Positions 37,930 through 47,506 of a DNA stretch of 64,000 nucleotides are shown here, piece by piece (position 1 is the stretch's first letter; every line of letters begins with the position of its first letter). Below the pieces are notes generated by a model that did not search any database, was not told the DNA's origin, and worked only from the letters and a program-made list of their open reading frames with translations. This stretch comes from JBBITI01 sp963735055 (lineage in GTDB: Bacteria; Chloroflexota; Dehalococcoidia; Dehalococcoidales; UBA2162). The DNA lies in assembly GCA_963735055.1 (NCBI GenBank), contig CAVTJN010000007.1, positions 124,001 to 188,000 on the forward strand. Reading direction: 5' to 3'. The translations under genes and the position numbers were made by a program.

Positions 37930-38109
37930 CCCGCAGTTGTCCAAGCGGCGTATCCCCCCGGCCAGGTTGTAGACCTCAGCGAAGCCGATATCTTTCATCA
38001 GTGCCACCGCCCTCCCGCCAGTACCGCCCCCTGCGCAGCAGACCAGATAAGTCCTGCTGCTGTCGAATTCTCTTACCAAAGCGGCAAATATTGTGGGCGA
38101 GGGGCGTCG
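37930..38109 (-). pseudogene. Rhodanese-domain fragment
   Basis: About 60 residues match the C-terminal half of a rhodanese: RTYLVCCAGGGTGGRAVAL holds the active-site Cys loop and KDIGFAEVYNLAGGIRRL the final helix and GGI motif. There is no N-terminal half and the frame runs on into unrelated sequence and the tRNA-Arg gene, so this is a remnant. Confidence 0.65.
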
Positions 38110-38186
38110 AAGGAGGCAGGCGTTGAGGATGATGGAGAGGTACTGACCGCTGACAGCGGATAGCGGATGGCTGATAGCTGATAGCT

Positions 38187-40805
38187 TTAGATCAGTTTCA
38201 GATCTCTTGCGCGGGCGACCGCCTCTGTGCGCGTTCTTGCGTCCAGCTTCTCGAAGATGTTGTGAACGTGGGTCTTAGCGGTCCCGACGCTGATGATCAG
38301 TTTCTCGGCAAGCTGCCGGTTAGAGAGGCCTACTGCCAACAGGCGAAGGATCTCAACTTCACGTTCGCTCAAGGTATCTGCGGTGCGTCCGGACACAGCC
38401 GCGCGGCGGCTCAACTGCCGCTGCCGCTCTTCCGCGTCGATGGTATCGAGTAACTTGCGCGTGTACCCCGGGGATACGCCCTGAGATTGGGCCCTAAGCA
38501 GCAAAGGCTTGAGCAGCTTCCTTTCGTCTATGAACGACCGGATGTAGCCCCGAGGCTCGCCGAGCTTGAGCGCCTCAGCGAGGAACCCGAGAGCCTGCTG
38601 CTGATTCTCAGCGGCGAGTGCCAGGTACACGAGAACCGAGATCATGACGCCGAAGGCATCGACCCCGGCCCACTTCGTGTAGAGGTCCTGAAGGAGCGCG
38701 GTCGCCTCCTTCTTCTTGCCTTGGGCGATCATCAAGCGGCCTCTGATATGGTGATAATGCAGCGGCAAGACGCTGAGGTGCTGCTCGAGCCGGATTCCCC
38801 AATCGGCTGCCGCCTTAAGGTCTTCCCGGTAAATCGAGAAGAGCGTGCGGTAGGCGGCCTGCATAGCCCGCGCCAACGGAAACGTTCCCGGCATGCTGAC
38901 GGCCCAGTCGGCCTTGTCCATTTCGCTCTCGGCTCCGGCCGTGTCGCCCTGAGCGAAGAGCTTCTGCACGACATTAAAATAGGCGATCTCCTCGGTGCGG
39001 TTCCTGCCGGAGCGCTCGCAGAGGTCGCAAGACAGGCGGGCCTGCTCGTCGGCGGATTCGAGTTCGTTCCGTTCGTACAGAACGGTGGACAGCGTTCACC
39101 TGGCATTGGCGCCGGCCGGAGCCAAGCCGGCCAGCCCAATGGCTCGCTCATCCAGAGCCGCTGCTTCGTCCAGCCGACCGCGCAGCCAGTACACCTGCGC
39201 GAGATAGGCGGCTCCCCCGATTCCTGCCCAGAGGTCACCGGAAGCCTGACCCTGCTCGTGCGCCTCAACCAGGAACCTCTCGGCCAGATCGAGTTGCCCG
39301 AGACAGGTGTATGAAACGCCGATAATGAAACAGGTCCGAGAGCGAGTGGCAACATCATCGGTGGGCAAGAGCTGAAGCGCCTTCTCCCCGCGCTCGACGG
39401 CGAGCGCAGAATCACCGCAGCGGGCGGCCACCGTCGCCTGGAGCGCCGCCACAGTGCCCTGCAAGCCGGAGTCTCCCTGTGCCGCCATTTCCAGTTCAGC
39501 CAGCGCCTCACCGGCTGCGTCAAGCCGGGCCACGGTGAGCAAACAGATGGCATACAGGGTGTGCAGCGCCGGGTGGGCGCGCAGAACGTCTTCGGGGACC
39601 GCTCCGATCCATTTGCCCAGTCTCCCCATGTCTCCTGCGGCCATCATCTGTCCGCTCTGAGCGGAGATCAGTTGGACTGCCTTATCCCAGTCCCTGGCGG
39701 CGAGGGCATGATGAACGGCGTCGCCGGGCATCCCGTGGTCGGTATACCACTGGCAGGCGCGCCGGTTCAGCTCGACCACTTCATCCGTCATTTTCAGCCC
39801 AAGCTGGTTGCGCAGCAGCTCTCCGAACAGATGGTGATACCGGTACCACTGCCTCGACTGGTCGAGCGCAACCAAGAACCCACTCAGCGCCCGCTCCAGC
39901 TTGACGAGCGTCTCCTGGGCATGCGCGTGCCCGGTGACCGTCTCGCAAAGGGGGGCGGTCAGCGCTTCCAACACCGAAGTCCTGAGTAGGAAATCGCGGG
40001 CGTCTTCACTCAGCCGGGCCAATACCTCTTCGACCAGATAGTCCGCCACGTAGCGCTGACTTCCGGTGAAGGTCTCCACGAAGCGCTTGACTTCGCTGCG
40101 CGGCGGCAGGGACAGTGCGGCCAGCTTCAGGCCGACCGCCCAGCCTTCAGTGCGGGTGTTGAGGGCAATGACATCTTCGGCGCCCAGCCTCGTCTCCCCT
40201 TGCCGCAACAGTGCTGCCGCCTCGTCGTCGGTGAATCGCAGATCGTCAGCGCCGATCTCCACCATCGTCCCACGTCCACGAAAGAGGGCCAGCGGCAGTG
40301 GCGGATCGACACGAGTGGCAACCACTATATGCACGTTCGGCGGCAGGTGCTCGATCATGTAGGTGAGGGTGGAGTAGACAGGCTCGGCCGTAACGACATG
40401 CAAGTCATCGAGCACGATGGTTACCTGGTCTCGAGTATTGACCAGGTCGTTGATGACGGCGTTCAGGGCGGTGTCCGTCGTCGGTTCAACAGAGCGTAAC
40501 ATGGACAGCGTGGCCTCGCCGACTCCCGGGAAAAGCTGCTGCAGTGCGGCGATCAAGTAGTCCCAGAAACGAAGGACGTCATTGTCCCCTTCGTCCAACG
40601 ACAGCCAGGCAGTGCTGGCCTTTGCGCGGTTTCGGTGCGCCCACTGGCTTACGGCTGTCGTCTTGCCAAATCCCGGCGGAGCCGAGACGATCACCAGGGG
40701 GCGGCTGAGAGCGGTCTGCAGGCTTTCCATAAGGCACGGGCGGTTCACCAGACCGGACTGAGCATCGGGAACGAAAAGCTTGGTCGCCAGTAAAGGAGTG
40801 TCCAT
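38187..40805 (-). CDS. MalT-type LuxR regulator 3 with in-frame UGA (probable selenoprotein)
   Basis: Frames 39099-40805 and 38187-39095 share one register and are separated by TGA at 39096-39098 (codon 570 of 872). The N-terminal half has Walker A APPGFGKTT, VTIVLDDLHVV and ATRVDPPLPLALFRGRG, then TPR-like helices. The C-terminal half ends in the HTH (LSEREVEILRLLAVGLSNRQ, VGTAKTHVHNIFEKL). Around the TGA, LAPAGANAR-U-TLSTVLYERN aligns without gaps to LuxR2 and to the Cys copy LuxR1. The same hairpin follows. The ATG at 40805 has CGGGGGGTGAG upstream. Ligand and targets are unknown. Confidence 0.8.
39069..39098 (-). promoter_or_regulatory. Sec codon (TGA) and SECIS-like hairpin in LuxR3
   Basis: TGA is at 39096-39098. 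At +11 to +27 (39085 down to 39069) the RNA folds as CCGUUC, loop UGUAC, GAACGG. Stem and spacing are identical to the LuxR2 element; only the last loop base differs. Confidence 0.75.
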
Positions 40806-40919
40806 CTCACCCCCCGTTGTTGGCGCACAATTCTCTCAAGGAACAGAACTATGGTCGTTACAGCGGCGTATTATACCACAACGCGTCAGGCCGGAGGTGG
40901 ATCCGCAGTGCCAACGCAA

Positions 40920-40952
40920 GAGGGCCCGTGACCGGTCAGGTCACGGGCCCTT
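40920..40952 (-). terminator. Terminator after the aldehyde ferredoxin oxidoreductase gene
   Basis: A 13-bp perfect stem (AGGGCCCGTGACC with its complement, 5-base loop GGTCA) lies 25 bases beyond the stop of the minus-strand gene. Confidence 0.7.
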
Positions 40953-40977
40953 CGCCATTGTCTTGAGACCTGGGTTG

Positions 40978-42681
40978 CTACTTGAAAGTGTCTACCAGGT
41001 CCTCGGTGGTCAGGTCGTAGATGGCTCCTGTCGCCTCCGACACCTGGGTGTAGAAGAACTCGGGGAGTTTGGTATCTTTCTTGGTGAATCCAGCTGCCTT
41101 GTTGTAGTCCTGCTCAAGGTTCACGATGTCGCGTCCTGCCTGTGCGATCGAGTCAGCGTTCCAATTGCCGCCGATCGAACCGTTGAGTAAATCGGGCAAG
41201 ATCGTCGGATCGCTGTTGGTAAGGCCAAACTGGAAGTTGCACATCATGCAGTCGGTGAATGCCTGGCCCATTTGCATGCGGCCGGACATGCCTACCCGCA
41301 TGGGCTTGCCCATCATGTCGGCGAAGGGCATCATGGCGGTGCCGGCGGTATGATCGGCGCCCATGGCGGAAGTGGCGAAGGTCACGCCCATGGCCTGGGC
41401 ATTCCGCGGATCGTACCCGGATATTGCCTGGCCTTTGACTACGGGTATGCGTTCCGCCTTGAGCTTCTTGCCAACGGCCAGTGTGCCCTGGCCCATGAGC
41501 TTGCCAAACGGAGTGCCGTCGACCATTTCTTTGAGGAGGCCCATGGCGGCCTTCTTGTCGCCCCAGGGGATCTTGCCGGCGTCCATGCATACACCGATGG
41601 TGGCGCCGACCTCGATTGTGTCTGATCCCAGATCGTCGCAGAGCCTGTCGGCCGCGGCGATCCAGTCCATGTCGTCGATATCGCAGTTGGGGCCGAGCAG
41701 GGCGACGGTCTCATATTCGAACCCGCCGGTGAGGTATTTCCCGTTCTTATCGTTGTAGACGTTGCTGCAGCGTACGAGACAGCCGGGCTGGCATGGAGTC
41801 CCGTTCTTCCCGCCGGTTTCCTTAAGTTTGGCGAGGAAGGCGGTTCCGTTGATCTTCTGTATCCTGTCGGCGCCGAAGTACTGACCGCCAAAGTTCCGTA
41901 CCGGGAGCATGCCGGTATAACCGGTCATCTCGACGGTGTTGATAGTCCCGATATTGGTGAACCCGCGGGCGAAGCTGCCTTCGGCCAAGGTGGCATCGAC
42001 CAGTTTCTTGTTGGCAGCGTCGAACTTTGCCTTATCAGCATAGGGAAACGCCTGCCTGTTCGCCGGCGGCTCGATCACGATCGCCTTGATCTTCTTGGCG
42101 CCCATGACTGCCCCCATACCGCCCCTCGCCGCTGCCCGGCTGGGGTGGCCGGTGGTAAAATCGGTGACCTGGACGGTGGCGTTCTTATAGCCTCTTTCCC
42201 CGGCATTGCCGATCGAGATGACACCAACGCCCTTGCCGAATTTTGCCTTCAACTTCTCGACGAGGGCGTAGTTGTTGAGGCCGGCATATCCTTCAGCGGA
42301 GATGAGTTCCGGTTTTCCGCTTGCATCAATCTTCAGCAAGCTCCATTTGTTTCCGGAAGGAGCGCCTTCCAGGATGATCGCTTTGATGCCGTGCCCGGCC
42401 ATCAGATATGCTGCGGTGCCGCCGGTGTTGGCTTCCTTGATGCCACCGGTCAGCGGGCTCTTGCCGCCGACCGAGAACCGGTGTGCGGTCGAAATGGGCG
42501 TGCCTGCGAAAATCCCGGTGGCGATGATCAGCTTGTTCTCGGAGCCAAGAGGATCGCACTTCGGATCCACCTCGTCGGTCATTACTTTCGCAATAAGCCC
42601 ACGGCCGCCTAAGCTGTTTTTCTTCAATTCTTCGGTTCTAAGAGTGCCTTTTGTTGTGTTGACCCTTAGTACTTTACTCAT
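40978..42681 (-). CDS. Aldehyde ferredoxin oxidoreductase (tungsten-type)
   Basis: The 567-residue protein matches the AOR family, which oxidises aldehydes to acids with a tungsten bis-pyranopterin cofactor and one 4Fe-4S cluster. The N-terminal domain has NSLGGRGLIAKVM and STAHRFSVGGKSPLTGG. Cluster cysteines appear as CQPGCLVRC and a late DCMMCNF, and GPNCDIDDMDWIAAADRLCDDLG is a typical pterin-domain segment. ATG 42681 follows GGAGGCAAGG. The iron alcohol dehydrogenase gene lies 23 bases upstream, so the pair could convert alcohol to aldehyde to acid, with electrons passed to ferredoxin. Confidence 0.93.
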   Translation of the reverse strand: MSKVLRVNTTKGTLRTEELKKNSLGGRGLIAKVMTDEVDPKCDPLGSENKLIIATGIFAGTPISTAHRFSVGGKSPLTGGIKEANTGGTAAYLMAGHGIKAIILEGAPSGNKWSLLKIDASGKPELISAEGYAGLNNYALVEKLKAKFGKGVGVISIGNAGERGYKNATVQVTDFTTGHPSRAAARGGMGAVMGAKKIKAIVIEPPANRQAFPYADKAKFDAANKKLVDATLAEGSFARGFTNIGTINTVEMTGYTGMLPVRNFGGQYFGADRIQKINGTAFLAKLKETGGKNGTPCQPGCLVRCSNVYNDKNGKYLTGGFEYETVALLGPNCDIDDMDWIAAADRLCDDLGSDTIEVGATIGVCMDAGKIPWGDKKAAMGLLKEMVDGTPFGKLMGQGTLAVGKKLKAERIPVVKGQAISGYDPRNAQAMGVTFATSAMGADHTAGTAMMPFADMMGKPMRVGMSGRMQMGQAFTDCMMCNFQFGLTNSDPTILPDLLNGSIGGNWNADSIAQAGRDIVNLEQDYNKAAGFTKKDTKLPEFFYTQVSEATGAIYDLTTEDLVDTFK

Positions 42682-42704
42682 CCTTGCCTCCATACTCCTA
42701 TAGT

Positions 42705-43862
42705 CTAGCGGGCGTAGGCTTTCTGCAGCATTTCGAGCCAGTCACTCTGGTCGGGACGTCTGGACCCCATGTTGTTCAGTCCCTGGTTGGCAGCTACAGA
42801 AGCGATCTTTTCGAGGTCAGATTCCTTCACTTTGTTCTCTTTAAGGGTACGAAGGTTGATCTTTTCGATAAGCGCAATAACACCATCACGGACTCTTCTG
42901 CCCGCCACTCTGGGCGAAACGGACTCATCCGTCTTGAGGCCCATGGCCATCCCGATCCGTCTGATGCCGTCCGGGCTGGTTTCAGCCAGGAACTGTAGAA
43001 TTTCGGGCATAGCGACGCCGCAAGCATTGCCGTGAGGGATGTGGTGCAATTCGCCCAGGGTGTGTCCGAGACAATGCCCGAGATGGGTGTTGGCGTCAAC
43101 GAATGCGTAACCGGACAGAGTGGCGGCGAAGCTCATATTCGTTCTGGCTTCGATGTCCTTGCCGTTTGCCACGGCCCGGGGTAGATACTTGACCACGAGG
43201 GAGATTGACCGCTCGGCCAGAATGTCAGCGTTGGGATTGGCGTTCCCGGCGGTAAGCGACTCGGCGGACTGGCAGAAAGCGTCCACGCCGGTATCTGCGG
43301 TCACCGATGGGGGCATCCCGACGGTTAGCATCGGGTCTACGATCGCCAGAGTCGCCCGCATCAGAGGACCAGCGGGCCCTTTCTTCTTGTGGTCGGTCGA
43401 GTCGGTCAGAACAGCATAGATGGTGACTTCGCTGCCCGTGCCTGACGTTGTAGGCATCAGGATGAGCGTCTTGCCCGGCTTCATGGGGGTCCTTACCATG
43501 CCCATATACCGGTTGATCGGCGATGGATTGGTCAAGAGAAGGTTGGCCGCCTTGGCGGTATCCATCGAACTGCCGCCTCCGATCGCAACGACGGCGTCTA
43601 CTTCGGCTTTTCGTCCGACTTCAGCGCATTCTTCCACGGTGAAGTCCGGCGGATCGGGCTGCACGCCCTCGAACACGACTACTTTCATGCCGAGCGCTTT
43701 TATATTGTTGATGATCCTGTCGGGAATTCCGGCTTTCTTGACACCTTGGTCATAGACACATAGGACTTTGGTGCAGCCAAGGTCCCTGAGCCTGTTGCCA
43801 GCCCGGAGTGACATGTTGACGCCAAATAGAACTGGCGTCATGTGATTGATGTTGAACGGCAT
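42705..43862 (-). CDS. Iron-containing alcohol dehydrogenase
   Basis: The 385-residue enzyme is a group III (iron-dependent) alcohol dehydrogenase. The NAD-binding region has AVVAIGGGSSMDTAKAANLL and the metal site lies in NTHLGHCLGHTLGELHHIPHG. PTTSGTGSEVT is the conserved Gly-rich loop. It interconverts alcohols and aldehydes with NAD(P). GGAGGAG precedes the ATG at 43862. It is the first gene of a probable two-gene operon with the AOR. The 301-base gap 43863-44163 upstream holds its leader and no supported gene. Confidence 0.93.
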   Translation of the reverse strand: MPFNINHMTPVLFGVNMSLRAGNRLRDLGCTKVLCVYDQGVKKAGIPDRIINNIKALGMKVVVFEGVQPDPPDFTVEECAEVGRKAEVDAVVAIGGGSSMDTAKAANLLLTNPSPINRYMGMVRTPMKPGKTLILMPTTSGTGSEVTIYAVLTDSTDHKKKGPAGPLMRATLAIVDPMLTVGMPPSVTADTGVDAFCQSAESLTAGNANPNADILAERSISLVVKYLPRAVANGKDIEARTNMSFAATLSGYAFVDANTHLGHCLGHTLGELHHIPHGNACGVAMPEILQFLAETSPDGIRRIGMAMGLKTDESVSPRVAGRRVRDGVIALIEKINLRTLKENKVKESDLEKIASVAANQGLNNMGSRRPDQSDWLEMLQKAYAR

Positions 43863-44163
43863 ACTGAATCTCCTCCTTCGCAGCTCATCAAAAATTGGAG
43901 CCTACCATAGGTGCTCGACCATGGGGAATAGCCTTGACCTGATCGCGTTCGGGTAGTTCGATCGGACAGGTGGGCTCCTCCTTCGTTCCAAGATGGCATT
44001 CTACAACCGCCTTGGGTAAAGGTCAAGCGATGTTGGAAGCCAATGGGGGCCAGACCGTCGACCGTTTGGAGACAGCGGCCCGGCGAACGAGGACGAAGTC
44101 CCTGCCGGCAAAATGAGGGGTGACGGATGCGACTGTCATCCATCCGGCGCCAGCGGCGATCTA

Positions 44164-44808
44164 TCACGCCAAGGGGTTGGCTCCGAAAAGGGCGGCCCTT
44201 TCGGCAAAAGCCTCGGCTGATTCGTCTTCCCAGGGAAGGTACACCAGTGCCTTGGGGCTCCGGAAGGCGTAAAGCAAAAGGTCAATGACTTCTTTCGACG
44301 GGTTACCCAGTCGTATGACGGTGTTCTTCCGGACCGGGAACACCTGACCGGTAACGAGGGTCGGCACGTTGGGATAGTAGACGTTCAGAATGGTGAACGA
44401 TGCCTGACCACCATCCACGACGACCTTTTCTTCAGACAATATCCAGCCGTATGACAGACAGGTGGGCGACATCATGAATAGACACGGCGTCAGATGGCCC
44501 AGTCGTTCGGCGGTCATGACCTCGCCGCCGCCGAAGAAAAGGCCTAGAATGGGGATCTTGGAAAGAAAGCCTCTTATCCTGGTGGCCTTGAGTATGACGC
44601 CCGACAAATAGACCACCAGAAGACCGAGCACGAAGCCGGACCCCTCGTAGAAGAACCTGGCCGGGAGGAAGGTGAGAATGACCCTCCGGCCGGCATCCTC
44701 CACGTAAGTGAACATGAGAATCAGGAGAAAGGCCAATACGGCAATCGGCAGCCAGAAAGCCAGTCCATAGAGGAGAAACCCGATCTGATGTTTCAAGAAC
44801 GTTTTCAT
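44164..44808 (-). CDS. DUF502 family membrane protein
   Basis: The 214-residue protein has two membrane segments (LLYGLAFWLPIAVLAFLLILMFTYV and FVLGLLVVYLSGVIL) followed by a soluble part. IPILGLFFGGGEVMTAERLGHLTP and VFPVRKNTVIRLGNPSKEVIDLLLYA fit the DUF502/COG2928 pattern. The family is widespread and of unknown function. Here it is monocistronic. Confidence 0.82.
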   Translation of the reverse strand: MKTFLKHQIGFLLYGLAFWLPIAVLAFLLILMFTYVEDAGRRVILTFLPARFFYEGSGFVLGLLVVYLSGVILKATRIRGFLSKIPILGLFFGGGEVMTAERLGHLTPCLFMMSPTCLSYGWILSEEKVVVDGGQASFTILNVYYPNVPTLVTGQVFPVRKNTVIRLGNPSKEVIDLLLYAFRSPKALVYLPWEDESAEAFAERAALFGANPLA

Positions 44809-44978
44809 GGTGTCAATCCATCTCCGATCTCCCGCCGGGTCAATCGTTCACGACGCGGCCCAGTAACTCACGCCCGCGGGATTGGCGTTGATCCCGGTCG
44901 CTCCAAGCCCCCCTAATTATAGCGCCAACAGCGGCATCGCGACACGGTGGCGACTCGACAGAACGGCGCCGGCAGCGC

Positions 44979-45007
44979 TTGACATAGCAGGAGCACGGCT
45001 CTATCAT
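44979..45007 (+). promoter_or_regulatory. Near-consensus promoter for the PHP gene
   Basis: TTGACA at 44979-44984 and TATCAT at 45002-45007 have a 17-base spacer, 116 bases before the TTG start. It lies in the 314-base gap 44809-45122. Confidence 0.65.
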
Positions 45008-45122
45008 TCTGACACAATCAGTGGCTGTGATTCCGAAGTGATTGGATATGACGATGAGGGGAACAGGATAGCTATTCGCGGCGGGCGAGTGATGGTTGGA
45101 CGAGAAATGACGGAGCCGAAGT

Positions 45123-45830
45123 TTGCACCGGGTTGACCTGCACGTTCATACCCCCAGGTCCACCTGTTACCGGGATACGTCGGTCACGTCCCAGCAAATA
45201 GTGGCGGCGGCGCTGAGTTCCGGCCTGGACGCAATCGCCATCACCGACCATCACGCTTTCCAGGGGGCGGTCGAGGTGAGGGCTGCCGCCCAAGCCTTTG
45301 GCCTGATGGTGTTTCCCGGCATCGAAATGACGGCCAAGGAGGGACACTTCCTGGCGATCTTTGAAGCAGACACTCCGCAGCAAGAATTGGAAGACTTTCT
45401 TCAGTGGCTTGGCATCGCCCCGGACAGCTTCGGAGACGGGCACATCGTAGTGGGCCGGGACACGGCGTCGGTTCTTAAGGAGGTCGATGGGCGGGGGGGA
45501 CTGGCCATTGCCGCCCATATCGAGCGCTGGCCGAGCGGGTTCCTCGAGTCCACGGAACCGCGGGCGGTCAAAGAGGCGATTCATGCCAACGAGCACTTGA
45601 GCGCCCTGGAGATCACGATTCCTCAGGACAAATCACTGTGGAATGGGGGCAGGGTCCGGGGGTACTCGAAGAAGTATGCGTGTGTCCAGGCTTCGGACGC
45701 TCATTCTCCGGGCGAAATCGGGCGGAGGAGCATACTACTTAACACGGAGGAGATCAGGCTTGGCGTCTTTCGAGAAGCTTTCCGTGACCACGAGGGGAGG
45801 ATCTTCTTCCCGTACACGGGCATCCGGTAG
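45123..45830 (+). CDS. PHP-domain phosphoesterase
   Basis: The 235-residue protein starts with the PHP metal motif VDLHVHTPRS and has AIAITDHHAFQGA, FPGIEMTA, IAAHIER and VQASDAHSPGEIG, which supply the metal ligands. These enzymes hydrolyse phosphoesters such as histidinol phosphate or nucleotides; the substrate is not predictable. TTG 45123 is the only start that keeps the first motif. It is followed by the enoyl-CoA hydratase gene, 40 bases on. Confidence 0.87.
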   Translation: MHRVDLHVHTPRSTCYRDTSVTSQQIVAAALSSGLDAIAITDHHAFQGAVEVRAAAQAFGLMVFPGIEMTAKEGHFLAIFEADTPQQELEDFLQWLGIAPDSFGDGHIVVGRDTASVLKEVDGRGGLAIAAHIERWPSGFLESTEPRAVKEAIHANEHLSALEITIPQDKSLWNGGRVRGYSKKYACVQASDAHSPGEIGRRSILLNTEEIRLGVFREAFRDHEGRIFFPYTGIR

Positions 45831-45870
45831 GAACACCATGGGTCATTCGCGTGTGAGGAAGAAGTAACGT

Positions 45871-46665
45871 ATGGAACAACATGACGTAACGCTGGTCAAG
45901 GAAGAAGGCATCGCCACCATAACGCTGAACCGTCCGGACAAAATGAATGCCCTCATACCGGGGATAGCCGAAGGGATCTCGCGGGCACTCGAGGACGCGG
46001 CCGGCGATGATAACGTCCGGGTGATCGTACTAACGGGCAGCGGCCGGGCTTTTTGCGCCGGAGCGGACGTCAGCACGATGGCCCAAAGGGCGGTGCAGTC
46101 ACCAGCGGAGGCGGCTCCGTCATCGATGAGGCCGGGCCGTGTCCACATCGCTCTGCAGATCCGGGCGTGTGACAAGCCGGTTATCGCGGCGATCAATGGA
46201 GTGGCGGTAGGGGTCGGTCTGGACCTGGCGCTGGCTTGCGACATTCGGATCGCCTCGGATGAGGCGAAGATGTCAGAGGCCTACATCCGGCGGGGTATGC
46301 TTCCGGCGGGGGGCGGGAGTTTCTTCCTGCCACGCCTGGTGGGAATTGACCGGGCGTTGCTGCTGGCCTGGACGGGAGACATCATCGATCCAAAAGAAGC
46401 GGAGCGAATGGGACTGGTGACGATGGTGGTCCCTCACAAAGAACTCCTGGCAGCTACCCGCGAACTCGCCGAAAAACTGGCGAAAGGCCCAGCGCTGGCC
46501 ATCCAGAAGACGAAGCGCGCCATATATGATGGGCTAAGCATGACACTGGAAGCGCACCTCGAGTACACGGCCGCGGTGAGAAGAGACCTGCTGCGCACAT
46601 TCGATCACCGGGAAGGGTCAACTTCCTTCATGGAGAAACGAGCGCCTCGATTCAAGGGGGAGTAG
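45871..46665 (+). CDS. Enoyl-CoA hydratase/isomerase family protein
   Basis: The 264-residue crotonase-fold protein has TLNRPDKMNAL, the oxyanion-hole segment RAFCAGADVS, and KPVIAAINGVAVGVGLDLALACDIRIA. The second half (FFLPRLVGIDRALLLAWTGD, AERMGLVTMVVP) is typical. It should hydrate or isomerise 2-enoyl-CoA esters. The context gives no pathway; the next gene starts 16 bases downstream, so it may be co-transcribed with acVLRF1. Confidence 0.92.
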   Translation: MEQHDVTLVKEEGIATITLNRPDKMNALIPGIAEGISRALEDAAGDDNVRVIVLTGSGRAFCAGADVSTMAQRAVQSPAEAAPSSMRPGRVHIALQIRACDKPVIAAINGVAVGVGLDLALACDIRIASDEAKMSEAYIRRGMLPAGGGSFFLPRLVGIDRALLLAWTGDIIDPKEAERMGLVTMVVPHKELLAATRELAEKLAKGPALAIQKTKRAIYDGLSMTLEAHLEYTAAVRRDLLRTFDHREGSTSFMEKRAPRFKGE

Positions 46666-46681
46666 CAGCGGGTCCGATTCG

Positions 46682-47476
46682 ATGCGCGATTTTTACCTCA
46701 GCCGCGCTCACGCTCTAGAGTTCCTGACCGGGTTATCCCCGACAGGGGATGGCGACCCGACCACACTATATCTGCCGCACGGTTTGACGGTTGATGAAGT
46801 GCAGGCCCGCATCCGGGCAGCGGGGGGCCCAAGTCCGGCAGGGCTGGCCGAAGCCGCTCAAGGCTCGAAGACGGGCTTCTGCCTGTTCTCAGGACCAAAT
46901 CCGACGTTGATCCTGCCGCCGCTTCCGATCACCGAGACGCAAGTGGCCAGAGGATATCTGACAGCGCCGCTCCAAACGTTGCTCACGGTAGAGAAAGCGA
47001 TCGCCATCGTCCTGGTCAGGCTCGGGGCCTACGGGGTCGGGGTTTGTCTTGGCGAGCGACTAGTGACAAGCAAAGTGGGCACGGGCCTGGTACACGCGCG
47101 CCACCGGCAGGGTGGGTCTTCGGCGCAGCGATTCCGGCGTCACCGGGAGAAGCAGATTGAGCGGTTCTTAATACGCGTGTGCGACGAGGTAAGCAGGCAC
47201 GTCGGGGGCTACCAGGGGAGCCTCGACCACATTGCTTACGGCGGGGCGAGGACAACAGTCGGGCTGTTAAAGAAACGTTGCCCAATGCTGTTGCGTTTTG
47301 AGGGATGCGAGCTACCTCCTCTGTTCGACATCGCCGACCCGAGGCAGGCGGTACTGGAAGCCTCGGCACGGCGGGTGTGGGCCAGTCGGGTGCTCGACTG
47401 GCGTCAGGATGCACCGGTACCTGCCTCCGAATATTTCGGAGACGGCCGCCCGGTGGAGGATGACATTTTGCCGTGA
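46682..47476 (+). CDS. acVLRF1-type peptidyl-tRNA hydrolase (Vms1-like release factor)
   Basis: The 264-residue protein resembles Vms1/VLRF1 release factors, which cut nascent chains from tRNA on stalled large ribosomal subunits. The hallmark is GLVHARHRQGGSSAQRFRR followed by a basic helix (HREKQIERFLIRV), where the Gln and basic residues serve catalysis and RNA binding. Near the C-terminus KKRCPMLLRFEGCELPPL fits the same family. The name acVLRF1 (actinobacterial/chloroflexal) is from memory. ATG 46682 is right after the hydratase gene. Confidence 0.75.
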   Translation: MRDFYLSRAHALEFLTGLSPTGDGDPTTLYLPHGLTVDEVQARIRAAGGPSPAGLAEAAQGSKTGFCLFSGPNPTLILPPLPITETQVARGYLTAPLQTLLTVEKAIAIVLVRLGAYGVGVCLGERLVTSKVGTGLVHARHRQGGSSAQRFRRHREKQIERFLIRVCDEVSRHVGGYQGSLDHIAYGGARTTVGLLKKRCPMLLRFEGCELPPLFDIADPRQAVLEASARRVWASRVLDWRQDAPVPASEYFGDGRPVEDDILP

Positions 47477-47506
47477 CAGGGAGCGCCGCTTTGATGGAGT
47501 CTGTAA

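Noticed and set aside
38150..38186. AGCTGATAGC-type short tandem repeats after LuxR3 as a CRISPR-like array
   Set aside because: Units are about 8 bases with no spacers; a simple repeat only.
44882..45136. Open frame of 84 codons before the PHP gene
   Set aside because: It contains a near-consensus promoter for the next gene and overlaps its start; no family signal.
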